From: Bacillus atrophaeus
GTDB taxonomy: Bacteria; Bacillota; Bacilli; Bacillales; Bacillaceae
Assembly (NCBI RefSeq): GCF_001584335.1
Contig: NZ_LSBB01000003.1
Coordinates: forward strand, 1 to 64,000
Length of the DNA: 64,000 bases
Direction: 5' to 3'
In this document: in pieces, positions 18,149-28,080 of the stretch
Numbering within the stretch: the first letter of the stretch is position 1
How the letters are laid out: every line of letters starts with the position of its first letter
Made by a program: the position numbers and the translations under genes
The notes under the pieces: model-generated
Database searches by the model: none
The model's input: the letters and a program-made list of their open reading frames with translations, nothing else
What the model was told of the DNA's origin: nothing

Positions 18149-19627
18149 CTATAAAACACCTTTCATCGCCCGTTTAATGACCGGCGAGAGCAGCAGCAGG
18201 ATGCCGCCGAGAATAATAGAGACCAAACCAATTGTACCGAAATAAGCTGAATCTGATACTTTTCCGAAAAATACTGAAACTTTTGCATTGATCGCTTGGG
18301 CTGAAGCATTTGTCAGAAACCACAAGCTCATGGTCTGCGCTGAGAAAGCAGCCGGCGCAAGTTTCGTTGTAACCGATAAGCCGACAGGAGACACGCACAT
18401 CTCGCCAAGCACCACAAGCAGGAAGCTGAGAACCAGCCAAAGCGGGCTGACGAGTGCATCTTTTCCTTGCATTGCAGGGAAGATCATGATGACAAATGAT
18501 AATCCGGCTAAAATAATCCCAATCGCGAATTTAACAGGTGTGGAAGGCTGGCGTTTACCAAGCTTCATCCAAAGCCATGCGTAAATTGGGGCGAAAATCA
18601 CCACGAATAATGGATTTAATGATTGGAACCATGATGAGTGAAGCTCTAATCCGCCTAATGACAGTTTTGTGCGCTCATCGGCGTATAACGCAAGAATGGT
18701 CGCTCCTTGTTCTTGAATCGCCCAGAACATCATAGCTGCGATAAACAGAGGAATATACGCGGCAAGCCGTGATTTTTCTGTTTTTGTCGCTTTTTTGCTT
18801 GTAAACATCACTATAAAGTAGGCAATTGGAATGAGAATACCGAGGATACTGACAAGGTTAATGAATCGTTCGATATTTAATATTCCCGTTTGAATCGCAA
18901 TGATAGCTGCAATAATCACAATGATGAGGCCGATTCCGGTGCCAAGCGCTGCTTTTTTAGAAAGGGGATTTGGCACATTTGAGCCTGCAAGCCCAAGATT
19001 TTTCTTTCTGGTTAACGCAAATACGATGAGTCCGAGCAGCATTCCGACTGCGGCAGTTCCGAAGCCGAGATGATAACTATATTCTTGTCCGAGTGTTCCG
19101 ACAATTAGCGGCGCGATTAAAGCACCAAGGTTGATTCCCATAACAAAGATACTAAAACCTGAATCGCGGCGCGGGTCTTCTTTTGTATAGAGATCGCCGA
19201 CGACGCTGGAAACGTTCGGTTTTAATAAACCCGTCCCAATAATGATAAGCGCCATGCTGATAAAGAACGCTGTCGCACTTCCTGGAAAGGCTAGTACAAT
19301 GTGTCCGAACATAATTAAAATCCCGCCGTAAAACACAGTGTTTGCCGTACCGAATAACCGGTCAGCGAGCCAGCCGCCGATGATGCCTGACATGTATACA
19401 AGAGATCCATAAATCGACATAATGGCAACCGCTGTGCCTTTGTCGAAGCCGAGACCGCCGTTTACTGTCTCTGTATACAAGTAGTAAAGCAGGATCGCTC
19501 TCATGCCATAGTAGGAGAAACGCTCCCAAAATTCTGTGAAAAACAGAGTGAATAGTCCTCGCGGGTGACCAAAGAACCCTTTTTGCGGGACGCTTTTAAT
19601 GATACTTTCGTTATCAATCGAAGCCAT
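18149..19627 (-). CDS. dtpT: Proton-dependent di/tripeptide transporter (POT family)
   Basis: A 492-residue protein with about twelve to fourteen membrane spans and POT-family signatures: FWERFSYYGMRAIL near the N-terminus and GINLGALIAPL in the middle. It takes up di- and tripeptides with protons (YclF in B. subtilis). The ATG at 19627 is favoured by AAAGGG about 10 bases upstream; a TTG at 19636 lies too close to that RBS. Promoter at 19666-19694. Confidence 0.92.
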   Translation of the reverse strand: MASIDNESIIKSVPQKGFFGHPRGLFTLFFTEFWERFSYYGMRAILLYYLYTETVNGGLGFDKGTAVAIMSIYGSLVYMSGIIGGWLADRLFGTANTVFYGGILIMFGHIVLAFPGSATAFFISMALIIIGTGLLKPNVSSVVGDLYTKEDPRRDSGFSIFVMGINLGALIAPLIVGTLGQEYSYHLGFGTAAVGMLLGLIVFALTRKKNLGLAGSNVPNPLSKKAALGTGIGLIIVIIAAIIAIQTGILNIERFINLVSILGILIPIAYFIVMFTSKKATKTEKSRLAAYIPLFIAAMMFWAIQEQGATILALYADERTKLSLGGLELHSSWFQSLNPLFVVIFAPIYAWLWMKLGKRQPSTPVKFAIGIILAGLSFVIMIFPAMQGKDALVSPLWLVLSFLLVVLGEMCVSPVGLSVTTKLAPAAFSAQTMSLWFLTNASAQAINAKVSVFFGKVSDSAYFGTIGLVSIILGGILLLLSPVIKRAMKGVL

Positions 19628-19665
19628 GTCAGCCAAACCCTTTCTGAAAGAAGTGTATTATAAAA

Positions 19666-19694
19666 ATAATATTCTTATATAATACGCGTGTCAA
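19666..19694 (-). promoter_or_regulatory. sigma-A promoter of dtpT
   Basis: On the minus strand TTGACA (19694-19689), 17 bp, TATTAT (19671-19666), about 40 bp before the dtpT start. Confidence 0.7.
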
Positions 19695-19839
19695 TATGAA
19701 TTATACTCATTTCAAAAAGTTCCATTATCGAAAAATAAAATCATAGATTAGTAGTGGGTTTTTCCTATTTCTTAAGACTCTTTTGTTAAATAATCTTACA
19801 AAGATATATTGAGAAAATATTTAAATAAAATTTTAGATA

Positions 19840-19863
19840 CATGTCCAAGCGGATATGGACATG
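19840..19863. repeat. Inverted repeat upstream of yclG
   Basis: CATGTCC (19840-19846) and GGACATG (19857-19863) form a 7-bp inverted repeat separated by 10 bases in the AT-rich dtpT-yclG gap, about 50 bp before yclG. It could be an operator or a leader hairpin. No gene is seen in the gap. Confidence 0.4.
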
Positions 19864-19911
19864 CGACATAAAATGAAATGAATAAACGAGATAGAGGGGG
19901 ATGCTTTCATC

Positions 19912-21660
19912 ATGGCTGAATTTGTATTGGATGTGACAGACTATGGCGTTTCAGGAGACGGTAAGACAGACTCGACCGAAATGATTAATCAATGTCTAAC
20001 CGCGGCTTCTGAAAAGGGATATCATACTGTCTGGTTTCCAAAAGGCACGTATATGATTGACGGAACCCTTGGAGGAGATTCGGATCAGGCCTTCCGAAAC
20101 GCGGGTATACAAGTTCCTGATGACTTGACCATCTTAATGGACCCAGAGTGTGTGATAAAAGTGATACCGAATGATTCGTGGGGGTATTCTGCATTTTATG
20201 TAGGCAGAAAAAAAAATATAACTATTTCCGGCGGACAAATTATCGGAGATCGGGATGAGCATACGTATAAAAACGCAGGCCTCAGACAGACCCATGAATG
20301 GGGCTTCGGTATATGTATAGAGGGCAGCTTGAACATTCTGGTCGACAATGTCAGCATTTCAGATTTTACAGGAGACGGGATTATCGTCAGTCCGCGAGGG
20401 TTAAAGACAAATCCTGATTACACCACGTCAGAAAATGTTATAATTCAGGGCTGTGAAATCAGACGGTCACGGCGAAATAACATTTCGATTACAGGAGGTG
20501 AAACAGTCACTGTGCAAGACTGTATCATTGAGGATGCGGGAAAAGGAAATGGCATAGCGCCGAAATTCGGAATTGATATTGAGGGGTATGGCGAAGGAGA
20601 TTTAGATTATGAGGAAGCGCTGAATATTACAATCCGCAACAACTTTTTTTATGGGAACGTTTCCTGTTCAGTATGCAATTTTAACGGCTATGGCGTCATT
20701 ATAGAGGGGAATCAAGCCGACAATACAATCAGCTACGGCTACGGAACAGAGACTCTCATTTTAGGAAATATTATTAAGTCTGAGAACGGAATTATACAGA
20801 GTGCCGGAATTGCAGGACTGGGTGTATCACAAGGGAAAGACGGAAGCGATGCGGTTATTGAAAGCAATCTCATCACTGGATTCTCCACTGGAATTGATAT
20901 CAGAGGCAAAAGCGTCCTTGCAGCCAATAACAAAATCAAAAACTTCGATAATACGGGAATATCCGTCTATCAGGCTTCGAACGTGTTAATCGAGGGAAAC
21001 ATAATTGAAAACGGAATATCCCAGACAAGGCGAAGCACAGGTTTCAGAGCAACGTTGTCGGACGATACGATATTTGCCAATAACAGCATTACCCAAGTCA
21101 TTGACGGCATCAACATATCCGACGGTGATATAACGGTTAAGCAGAACGTCCTGAAATTGTTCAGCAGAGGAATTTGGGTTACCCAAGGCAGCCCGGTTAT
21201 TGAAGGAAATACGCTTGTTCCAAATGCTTTTGAAGGCTTTATGGAATCCTACGCCGTATCCATTACGAACAATGCCTCAGCTATTATCAAGAACAACACA
21301 TTCCGCAGTTTTAAAAACTATCCGATTTACTGCGCCACAAACGCAAAAACATCGATCATCGGCAACCACTTTGAGCAATCCCCCCTGCTCGTGACCATTT
21401 ATATCAACTCCGGCACCCATGACATAATGGATAATACGATCACTGTAAACAGAACAGCAGGTACACCAATTGCTATATATTTGAACAGTTCTTCAGGCTC
21501 AACGATCTCCGGCAATACCATCCACAACCTGTCAGCAAACACGGCCTCTGCCATCCAAACGAACACATCCACAAATTCACGCATCATCGCTAACCGAATC
21601 ATCAAAGGAACCATCGTCAGACACAGTACGGATATTTCAATAGGCAATATTGTCGTATAA
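19912..21660 (+). CDS. yclG: Right-handed beta-helix (pectate lyase-like) protein YclG
   Basis: A 582-residue protein with an N-terminal Pectate_lyase_3 type region (DYGVSGDGKTDSTEMI, FPKGTYMIDG) followed by many PbH1-style parallel beta-helix repeats rich in GN and N residues (for example VLIEGNIIENG, AIIKNNTFRS). No signal peptide is seen. This fold is typical of polysaccharide lyases, phage tailspikes and spore-surface proteins; the substrate is unknown. RBS AGAGGGGGATG before the ATG. It is followed by a terminator shared with yczF. Confidence 0.85.
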   Translation: MAEFVLDVTDYGVSGDGKTDSTEMINQCLTAASEKGYHTVWFPKGTYMIDGTLGGDSDQAFRNAGIQVPDDLTILMDPECVIKVIPNDSWGYSAFYVGRKKNITISGGQIIGDRDEHTYKNAGLRQTHEWGFGICIEGSLNILVDNVSISDFTGDGIIVSPRGLKTNPDYTTSENVIIQGCEIRRSRRNNISITGGETVTVQDCIIEDAGKGNGIAPKFGIDIEGYGEGDLDYEEALNITIRNNFFYGNVSCSVCNFNGYGVIIEGNQADNTISYGYGTETLILGNIIKSENGIIQSAGIAGLGVSQGKDGSDAVIESNLITGFSTGIDIRGKSVLAANNKIKNFDNTGISVYQASNVLIEGNIIENGISQTRRSTGFRATLSDDTIFANNSITQVIDGINISDGDITVKQNVLKLFSRGIWVTQGSPVIEGNTLVPNAFEGFMESYAVSITNNASAIIKNNTFRSFKNYPIYCATNAKTSIIGNHFEQSPLLVTIYINSGTHDIMDNTITVNRTAGTPIAIYLNSSSGSTISGNTIHNLSANTASAIQTNTSTNSRIIANRIIKGTIVRHSTDISIGNIVV

Positions 21661-21670
21661 GCATAAAAAA

Positions 21671-21698
21671 CGCCCCAGATCAGGGGTTGTTTTTTTTC
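21671..21698. terminator. Terminator between yclG and yczF
   Basis: CGCCCC (21671-21676) pairs with GGGG plus wobble bases (21683-21689), followed by eight T residues. It ends yclG and overlaps the 3' end of the opposing yczF. Confidence 0.75.
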
Positions 21699-21901
21699 AG
21701 TTTTCGTAACGAAATCGCTTCTTTCAGCAGGACTAAGAAAAAAATGAAAGATGTAACCCACTCCGCAAAGGTTGTCATTTTGATGGTGTTCAAATTATTT
21801 TGGATCGCTGCCATCAGGCTTAATCCCTGCACCATATCCATTAAAACCGATATCACGAGCATCAAACCGATTAAAAATGCCGTTACTGCGAAAATCTTCA
21901 A
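21680..21901 (-). CDS. yczF: Small membrane protein YczF
   Basis: A 73-residue protein with two hydrophobic segments (about 4-24 and 45-62) and a basic C-terminal tail. The only plausible start in this frame is TTG, with GGAG about 11 bases upstream. It occupies the position of yczF between yclG and gerKA in B. subtilis. Function unknown. Confidence 0.7.
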   Translation of the reverse strand: MKIFAVTAFLIGLMLVISVLMDMVQGLSLMAAIQNNLNTIKMTTFAEWVTSFIFFLVLLKEAISLRKLKKNNP

Positions 21902-22025
21902 ATGAGATCACGCTCCGTTTCTTATTTTAATTCTTTACGTAAGGTTATTCAGATGCTTCATATGTATATTTTTTCAGATGTGCAGGAAAAATACGAAAAA
22001 ATGTGAAGGAAAGGTATTTTACGAC

Positions 22026-23675
22026 ATGCCGCGATTTTTTAAACGAAAGCAAAAGAAAAATACCGATCAAGAAGAACCCGAAAAGAACCTGTCTGAGGCG
22101 AAAGACAAGGCAGATCAACAAGACCGGAAAGACAGCTCAAAACATATCCATTCTGCTCTTTCAGAAAACCTTGCAGATATCACAGAAAAAACGGGCGGCA
22201 GTTCTGACGTGGTGATCCGGGAACTCGAAATCGGAGAAAAGGGAAGCGTGCATATTGCCGTCATTTATATAGCCGGATTAGTTGATAATCAGTCAGTGAA
22301 TGAATCCTTAATTGAAGCCTTAATCAGCAACAAATCTCTTCAAAAAGATGACACGATCGAGCAGGTGCTCAAACAAACGGTAGCGCTCGGGAGCGTCAAG
22401 CCTGAACAAACGTGGGACGGGCTTTTAACAGCGTTAATGCTGGGAAATACATTGATTTTCGCAGAAGGAGCCGACCGCGCGCTTATCGCAAGTACGGAGG
22501 GGGGAGAGCGGCGTTCTATCGAAGAGCCGGGTACTCAAGTGTCGTTTCGGGGACCTCGTCAAGGCTTTACGGAATCCATCCAAACGAATGTTTCCATGAT
22601 CCGCAGATATATTAAAAACCCGAATGTCTGGGTGGAGAAAATGAAGATCGGCACCGTTACACATACAGAAATCGCCTTGATGTACATTAACGGCATCTGC
22701 GAAGACAAGACAATAAAAGAAGTGAAGCAGCGCCTGAAAAAAATTGATATCGACAGCATTTTAGAATCAGGATACATTGAACAGCTCATTGAGGATGAAA
22801 CATATACCACGTTTCCGACCATCTATCATACAGAGCGGCCTGATATTGTAGCGGGGAATTTATTAGAAGGCAGATTTGCGATTATCGTGGACGGAACGCC
22901 GTTTGTGCTCATTGCGCCGGCAGTCTTTATACAATTTTTTCAATCGGTTGAAGATTATTATTCGCGCTTTGATATTGCCACAAGCATCAGGCTTTTGAGG
23001 ATATTAATCTTTTTCATTTCACTGGTTGCGCCGGCGATATATGTAGCGGCTACCACATTTCATCAAGAAATGATTCCGACCCAGCTTTTGATTGTAATTG
23101 CGGCGCAGCGGGAGGTTGTGCCGTTTCCGGCCGTGATTGAAGCGCTTACGATGGAAGTCGCCTTTGAAATTCTAAGAGAGGCGGGTGTCCGTCTGCCGCG
23201 GGTTGTGGGCTCCGCCGTTTCGATCGTCGGAGCGCTTGTCATTGGACAGGCTGCGGTTCAGGCGGGAATCGTATCACCCGCCATGGTAATCGTTGTGGCG
23301 ATTACCGCGATTGCGAGTTTTGCCACACCGGCATTCGCCATGGCCATTTCAGCGCGTCTGATCCGCTTTACCTTTATCATCGCAGCCGCCACGTTTGGTT
23401 TTTACGGTTTGATCTTAGGCATTATTATGATGGTTGTCCATCTGTGCAGCCTGCGTTCCTTCGGTGTTCCTTATATGTCGCCTCTCGCCCCGTTTTCTTT
23501 TCAAGGGTTAAAAGATACATTCGTAAGGGTGCCGTGGTGGGCGGATAAAAAAAGGCCGGCGCTCATCGGCGGAAAAAATAAGGATCGGGAAGCCGAACAT
23601 CAGCGCCCTCAGCCGGATTCTTCCCGGGGAATGGTCAACAAAGATCTGAAAGATGGTGGACGTGATGATTCGTAA
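22026..23675 (+). CDS. gerKA: Spore germinant receptor GerK, A subunit
   Basis: A 549-residue GerA-family protein: a basic, charged N-terminal cytoplasmic region, a soluble domain to about residue 300, and several membrane spans in the C-terminal half (LLRILIFFISLVAPAIYVA and later segments). GerK, with GerB, responds to the glucose/fructose/asparagine/K+ mix and sits in the spore inner membrane. The ATG at 22026 has GGAAAGG upstream; an earlier in-frame ATG at 21978 has no RBS. CATATGTA at 21959-21966 could be a forespore (sigma-G) -10, but the -35 is poor. Confidence 0.93.
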   Translation: MPRFFKRKQKKNTDQEEPEKNLSEAKDKADQQDRKDSSKHIHSALSENLADITEKTGGSSDVVIRELEIGEKGSVHIAVIYIAGLVDNQSVNESLIEALISNKSLQKDDTIEQVLKQTVALGSVKPEQTWDGLLTALMLGNTLIFAEGADRALIASTEGGERRSIEEPGTQVSFRGPRQGFTESIQTNVSMIRRYIKNPNVWVEKMKIGTVTHTEIALMYINGICEDKTIKEVKQRLKKIDIDSILESGYIEQLIEDETYTTFPTIYHTERPDIVAGNLLEGRFAIIVDGTPFVLIAPAVFIQFFQSVEDYYSRFDIATSIRLLRILIFFISLVAPAIYVAATTFHQEMIPTQLLIVIAAQREVVPFPAVIEALTMEVAFEILREAGVRLPRVVGSAVSIVGALVIGQAAVQAGIVSPAMVIVVAITAIASFATPAFAMAISARLIRFTFIIAAATFGFYGLILGIIMMVVHLCSLRSFGVPYMSPLAPFSFQGLKDTFVRVPWWADKKRPALIGGKNKDREAEHQRPQPDSSRGMVNKDLKDGGRDDS

Positions 23676-24888
23676 GCGGGTTTTAGCCGTATTGATGGTT
23701 GTTAGTATTGTATTCTTGCCGGGGTGCTGGGATAAACGGGAACTGACAGACCTTGCCCTCATATCAGCGATTGGGATTGATAAGAAAAATAACGGCAAAT
23801 ACGTGCTCCACTTTCAAATCATTAATCCGGGCAATGTAGCTGGAGGGCTTCAAGGCGGCGGGGCGGGAGACAGACCGCCTGTATCCGTTTATTCCGTAGC
23901 CGGTGATAATCTGACGGAAGCGATGAGAAGAGCATCTGTAAAGATATCAAGACGGCTGTATTACTCTCACACAAATCTCGTGGTCATCAGTGAAAAGCTG
24001 GCAAGAGAAGACGGACTTAATGATGTATTTGATAATTTGGAACGCGATACAGAGTTCAGGACAACGGCAACTGTCGTGATTGCTCATAAAACAAAAGCTG
24101 AAAATATCATTAAGGTCCTCACGCCGATTGATAAAATCCCGTCCAATAAAGTGAACAAAACATTGGATTTTACAGAATCCCAATATGGAAAAAATATAAA
24201 AACAAACATACAGGATATCATAAAATGCCTTGTTGTCCCGACCAAATCCCCCATTATAACCGGATTTACCATGAAGGGTGACAGTGAAAAGGGAAAAAGC
24301 TTGGAGAATACGCAGTCAACAGAATCGAAAGCCGTTCTTCAGGCAGACGGCCTGGCCGTATTTAAACACGACGGCCGCTTACAATATTGGATTGAGGATA
24401 AGAACGGTATCGGAGTCATGTGGCTGCTGAACCGAATCAAACATACGTATATCAACGCCGATTGGAAACAGGTTGAAAATGCAATAAGCCTTCAAGTGAG
24501 CCGTCAAAAAACAAAAGTGTCCGCTTCTCTTCAAAATGGCCAGCCGCACATTCACGTCCATATCATTGTGGAAGGGACAGTAGACGCAGTCAAATATCCA
24601 TTTCATTTATCAGATCCTAAAGTACTGGAGCAGCTAGAACGCGTTCTCAGCAAACAGTTAAAAAAGGACATTGCCGGAACCGTCCAGAGTATTAAAAAGA
24701 ACAAAGTGGATATTGTCGGATTCGGTGATCCGATCTTTAGAAACTACCCAAAAGTATGGAAAAAAATAGAGCCAAAATGGGAAGCTGAATATCTGCCCAA
24801 TCTGCCGGTTGATATCAAAGTGGAAACATTTATCAGAAGAACTGGTTTGAGGAACAATCCTCTTCAAGATAAGCTTGATCATGATTAA
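23665..24888 (+). CDS. gerKC: Spore germinant receptor GerK, C subunit (lipoprotein)
   Basis: A 407-residue GerAC-family lipoprotein: signal peptide MIRKRVLAVL onward, lipobox LPGC with Cys21, followed by WDKREL, a hallmark of GerC proteins. The start at 23665 overlaps gerKA by 11 bp, implying coupling. Order A-C-B is the gerK order of B. subtilis and differs from the A-B-C order of gerA and gerB. Confidence 0.93.
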   Translation: MIRKRVLAVLMVVSIVFLPGCWDKRELTDLALISAIGIDKKNNGKYVLHFQIINPGNVAGGLQGGGAGDRPPVSVYSVAGDNLTEAMRRASVKISRRLYYSHTNLVVISEKLAREDGLNDVFDNLERDTEFRTTATVVIAHKTKAENIIKVLTPIDKIPSNKVNKTLDFTESQYGKNIKTNIQDIIKCLVVPTKSPIITGFTMKGDSEKGKSLENTQSTESKAVLQADGLAVFKHDGRLQYWIEDKNGIGVMWLLNRIKHTYINADWKQVENAISLQVSRQKTKVSASLQNGQPHIHVHIIVEGTVDAVKYPFHLSDPKVLEQLERVLSKQLKKDIAGTVQSIKKNKVDIVGFGDPIFRNYPKVWKKIEPKWEAEYLPNLPVDIKVETFIRRTGLRNNPLQDKLDHD

Positions 24889-24913
24889 ACGTGAAGAAAG
24901 GAGCTTTTGATCG

Positions 24914-26023
24914 ATGGAGAAGGCCCGAATCACAGGAAGACAGTTATTTGTCATGATTTTGATTTTTGAATTGGGCAGCTCATTATTAATTCCGCCGGGA
25001 ACGACGGCTGGGCGGGATGCCTGGATTGCAGTTCTGCTTGGAAGTGCCGTCGGTCTGCTCCTTTACTATGTGTATCAGGCTATTTACCAATATTATCCGG
25101 ATTACTCGCCGAAAGAGTATATGAACGAGCTTTTAGGAACCAAGATAAGCTGGCTTATTTCCCTGCTGTATATTTTATATTTTGCTTATATCGCGGCACG
25201 CGTGCTCCGGGACTTTGGTGAGATGCTGCTGACGTTTGCATATCCCGATACGCCGATTGTGGTGGTTAATGCTTTGTTAATAGTCGTCAGTATATACGCA
25301 GTCAGAAAAGGGATTGAGGTAATCGCCAGAGCCGGAGAGCTTCTTTTTGGTGTGATGTATTTATTAGGGGCGGTCGGATTGCTCCTGATTATCTGCTCCG
25401 GCATGATTGATCTTACCAATTTGAAGCCCATTCTGGCGGATGGGATTTCGCCTGTCATTCATTCCGTTTTCACGCAGACCCTGTATGTTCCGTTTGGTGA
25501 AATAATCGTATTTGTCATGATACTTCCTTATTTAAATAACCAGAGACATGCAAAAAAGACAGGGCTTTGGGCAATAGGGATCAGCGGGCTGATTTTAGCT
25601 TTGTCCATTGCGATTACGATGAGTGTGCTGGATGTGAATCTCACCCTGCGTTCTCAATTTCCGCTTCTTACCACCATTCAGACGATTAAAATCGAAGAGT
25701 TCTTAGATCGTCTGGATGTCTTTTTTATGCTGGCGCTTGTAATCGGAGGTTTTTTCAAGGTAAGCCTTTACCTGTATGCTGTCGTTATGGGGATTTCAAC
25801 CTTGTTTAAAGAAAAGAACCCATCTCAATTGGCCTATCCGGTCGGTCTTGGCATTTTAATTTTATCCATTACAATCGCAAGCAGTTTTTCAGAGCATATG
25901 AGCGAAGGGCTGAAAATTGTTCCGATCACCGTCCATTTGCCGTTTCAAGTCATTTTCCCCGTTGTGCTCCTGCTTATCGCATTCTTGAAAAGACGGATAA
26001 AAGGAAAAAAGAAACCCCATTAA
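24914..26023 (+). CDS. gerKB: Spore germinant receptor GerK, B subunit
   Basis: A 369-residue GerAB-type membrane protein with about ten hydrophobic spans, related to the amino acid-polyamine-organocation fold and thought to bind germinant. RBS GAAAGGAGC. Last gene of gerK, followed by a hairpin CCCGG...CGGG with a TTTTTT run at about 26038-26062. Confidence 0.92.
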   Translation: MEKARITGRQLFVMILIFELGSSLLIPPGTTAGRDAWIAVLLGSAVGLLLYYVYQAIYQYYPDYSPKEYMNELLGTKISWLISLLYILYFAYIAARVLRDFGEMLLTFAYPDTPIVVVNALLIVVSIYAVRKGIEVIARAGELLFGVMYLLGAVGLLLIICSGMIDLTNLKPILADGISPVIHSVFTQTLYVPFGEIIVFVMILPYLNNQRHAKKTGLWAIGISGLILALSIAITMSVLDVNLTLRSQFPLLTTIQTIKIEEFLDRLDVFFMLALVIGGFFKVSLYLYAVVMGISTLFKEKNPSQLAYPVGLGILILSITIASSFSEHMSEGLKIVPITVHLPFQVIFPVVLLLIAFLKRRIKGKKKPH

Positions 26024-26037
26024 CAAGAAACAGTTGA

Positions 26038-26062
26038 TCCCGGCTGCCATTCGGGGTTTTTT
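26038..26062 (+). terminator. gerK operon terminator
   Basis: A short hairpin with CCCG and CGGG arms around TGCCATT, followed by TTTTTT, 15 bp after the gerKB stop. Confidence 0.65.
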
Positions 26063-26096
26063 GTGCTGAAAAAGAAAAATAATTCAGCTCAACTAA

Positions 26097-26125
26097 TTGA
26101 CAAACTTGCGAGACAATTGTACATT
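26097..26125 (+). promoter_or_regulatory. sigma-A promoter of the yxe-type operon
   Basis: TTGACA (26097-26102), 17 bp, TACATT (26120-26125). A 6-bp inverted repeat AAGCTG/CAGCTT (26165-26187) follows in the leader and may be a regulatory hairpin. No clear CymR box was recognised by eye. Confidence 0.65.
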
Positions 26126-26220
26126 TTGATTTATTCATATTAAAAACCTAGGAAATGTGGGTTTAAGCTGTCGGAATATTTCAGCTTGACCAAAAAATAG
26201 ATAAAAGGAGAAAACACACC

Positions 26221-27546
26221 ATGGCAAGCAAAAAACGTGAAATCAAATTGGGGGTTTTCCTTGCGGGTACGGGGCATCATGTATCATCTTGGAGACATCC
26301 GAAGGCTCCTGCGGACGCAAGCATGAATTTGGATTACTTTAAAGAACTTGCAAAAACAGCGGAGCGGGGCAAGCTGGATATGCTGTTTTTGGCCGATAGC
26401 TTATCAATAGACAGCAAGTCGCATCCGAATGTCTTAACAAGGTTCGAGCCTTTTACGCTGCTCTCTGCACTGGCACAGGTTACTTCCAAGATCGGACTTG
26501 CAGCTACGGCTTCCACGACATACAGTGAACCGTTTCATATTGCGAGACAGTTCGCCTCTTTAGATCATCTGTCGAACGGGCGGGCCGGCTGGAACGTTGT
26601 GACCTCATCTATTGAATCAACAGCGCTGAACTTCAGCGGGGAACAGCACCTTGAACACCATCTCCGTTATCAGCGGGCCGAGGAATTTGTTGATGTGGTA
26701 AAAGGGCTGTGGGATTCATGGGAAGAGGATGCCTTCATTCGAAATAAGGAATCGGGAGAGTTTTTCAAGAAGGAAAAAATGCACGAGCTTAATCATAAAG
26801 GAGAGTATTTCTCAGTTCGCGGGCCTTTAAACATCGCGAGAACGCCGCAGGGCCAGCCGGTTATTATTCAGGCAGGCTCATCAGGAGATGGAAAAGCGCT
26901 GGCCGCTAAGACGGCGGAAGTGATTTTCACGGCGCAAAACCATTTGGAATCCGCTCAAGAATTTTATACATCTATTAAAGAACAGGCTGCTGAATTCGGA
27001 CGTGACCCTGAAAAAATCGCGATCATGCCGGGGATTTTTCCGATCATTGCCGATACAGAAGAAGAAGCGCAGGCGAAATACCAAGAGCTTCAGGATTTAA
27101 TCATTCCGTCAGTCGGTTTGCAAATCCTTCAGAATTATTTAGGAGGCATCGACTTGTCCGCGTATCCGCTTGACGGGCCTCTGCCTGAATTGGACGCAGA
27201 AGCTTCAAATGCGGTGAAAAGCCGTTTCAAACTTGTTCAGGAGATGGCCAAGCGCGATAACATGACCATTCGAGAGCTTTACAAATACGTGGCAGGTTCC
27301 CGAGGCCACCACATCTTTGTCGGCACGCCGGAGCAGCTTGCAGATAAGATGGAGGAATGGGTCGAAAAACAGGCCTGTGACGGCTTCAATATCATGCCGC
27401 CGCTGCTTCCGGAAGGGATCGAACTATTCGTGGACAAGGTGATTCCGATCTTGCAGGAACGCGGCGTGTTCAGAAAAGAATACGAAGGTACGACATTAAG
27501 AGAACATTTCGGTTTGGAAAAACCGGTTAACCGTTATACAAAATAA
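26221..27546 (+). CDS. yxeK: FMN-dependent monooxygenase, YxeK/NtaA-SnaA-SoxA type
   Basis: A 441-residue flavin monooxygenase of the luciferase-like NtaA/SnaA/DszA family (GTGHHVSSWRHP near the N-terminus, SNGRAGWNVVTS, IIQAGSSGDGKALAAK). In B. subtilis YxeK breaks down N-acetyl-S-(2-succino)cysteine, releasing N-acetylcysteine. Such enzymes need reduced FMN from a separate reductase; none lies in the operon, but the flavin reductase nfrA2 is in this window. First gene of a seven-gene operon, RBS AAAAGGAG. Confidence 0.88.
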   Translation: MASKKREIKLGVFLAGTGHHVSSWRHPKAPADASMNLDYFKELAKTAERGKLDMLFLADSLSIDSKSHPNVLTRFEPFTLLSALAQVTSKIGLAATASTTYSEPFHIARQFASLDHLSNGRAGWNVVTSSIESTALNFSGEQHLEHHLRYQRAEEFVDVVKGLWDSWEEDAFIRNKESGEFFKKEKMHELNHKGEYFSVRGPLNIARTPQGQPVIIQAGSSGDGKALAAKTAEVIFTAQNHLESAQEFYTSIKEQAAEFGRDPEKIAIMPGIFPIIADTEEEAQAKYQELQDLIIPSVGLQILQNYLGGIDLSAYPLDGPLPELDAEASNAVKSRFKLVQEMAKRDNMTIRELYKYVAGSRGHHIFVGTPEQLADKMEEWVEKQACDGFNIMPPLLPEGIELFVDKVIPILQERGVFRKEYEGTTLREHFGLEKPVNRYTK

Positions 27547-27561
27547 AAGGAGGAACGTGCG

Positions 27562-28059
27562 ATGCAGGGACAATACCGGCTGGCGAAAGACAGTGATGCC
27601 GAAGAACTTCTCGCTCTGACATGGCGGGCCTATGAACCGGTTCGTAAGCTTGGCATCAACTTTGCCGCCGCACATGCAGACCTGGAGCTTGTATTGAACA
27701 ATATCCGGAAAAACGCATGTTATGTAATGGAAGAAGATGGACGGATTATCGCTACGATTTCCTTGCGGATGCCATGGGGACAGCAGCCGGGACCGTACGG
27801 AGTGCCTCACATCTGGTGGTTTGCGGTAGATCCGGATATCGGCAAAAAAGGCGTAGGGTCAGAGCTTTTGCAATGGGTCGAGCAGACCGTGCTGCGCGAT
27901 ACCTTAAAGGTTCCGTTCGTATCGCTCGGAACAGCTGATAAACATCCCTGGCTGATTGACATGTATGAAAGAAAAGGCTACGTCCGCGCCGGGGAACGAG
28001 ATCTCGGCAAAGGACACATCACGATTTATATGAAAAAAGAACTGCGGACTGATATATAA
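27562..28059 (+). CDS. yxeL: GNAT N-acetyltransferase, YxeL/SnaB type
   Basis: A 165-residue GNAT protein with the acetyl-CoA loop motif around IGKKGVGSELL. By position and homology it is YxeL (SnaB), which N-acetylates S-(2-succino)cysteine before YxeK acts. 15 bp after yxeK with RBS AAAGGAGG. Confidence 0.85.
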   Translation: MQGQYRLAKDSDAEELLALTWRAYEPVRKLGINFAAAHADLELVLNNIRKNACYVMEEDGRIIATISLRMPWGQQPGPYGVPHIWWFAVDPDIGKKGVGSELLQWVEQTVLRDTLKVPFVSLGTADKHPWLIDMYERKGYVRAGERDLGKGHITIYMKKELRTDI

Positions 28060-28080
28060 AACAAAAAGGCGGGAAATAAC

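Noticed and set aside
21399..21761. 120-codon minus-strand frame overlapping the end of yclG
   Set aside because: It is antisense to the beta-helix repeats and crosses the yclG terminator; yczF in another frame is the better gene.
21936..21966. Sigma-G promoter for gerKA
   Set aside because: CATATGTA is an acceptable -10, but the -35 matches only about half the consensus; mentioned under gerKA but not listed as a feature.
26165..26187. Attenuator or riboswitch in the yxeK leader
   Set aside because: Only a 6-bp inverted repeat with no T-run or partner stem; too weak to call as more than a possible hairpin.
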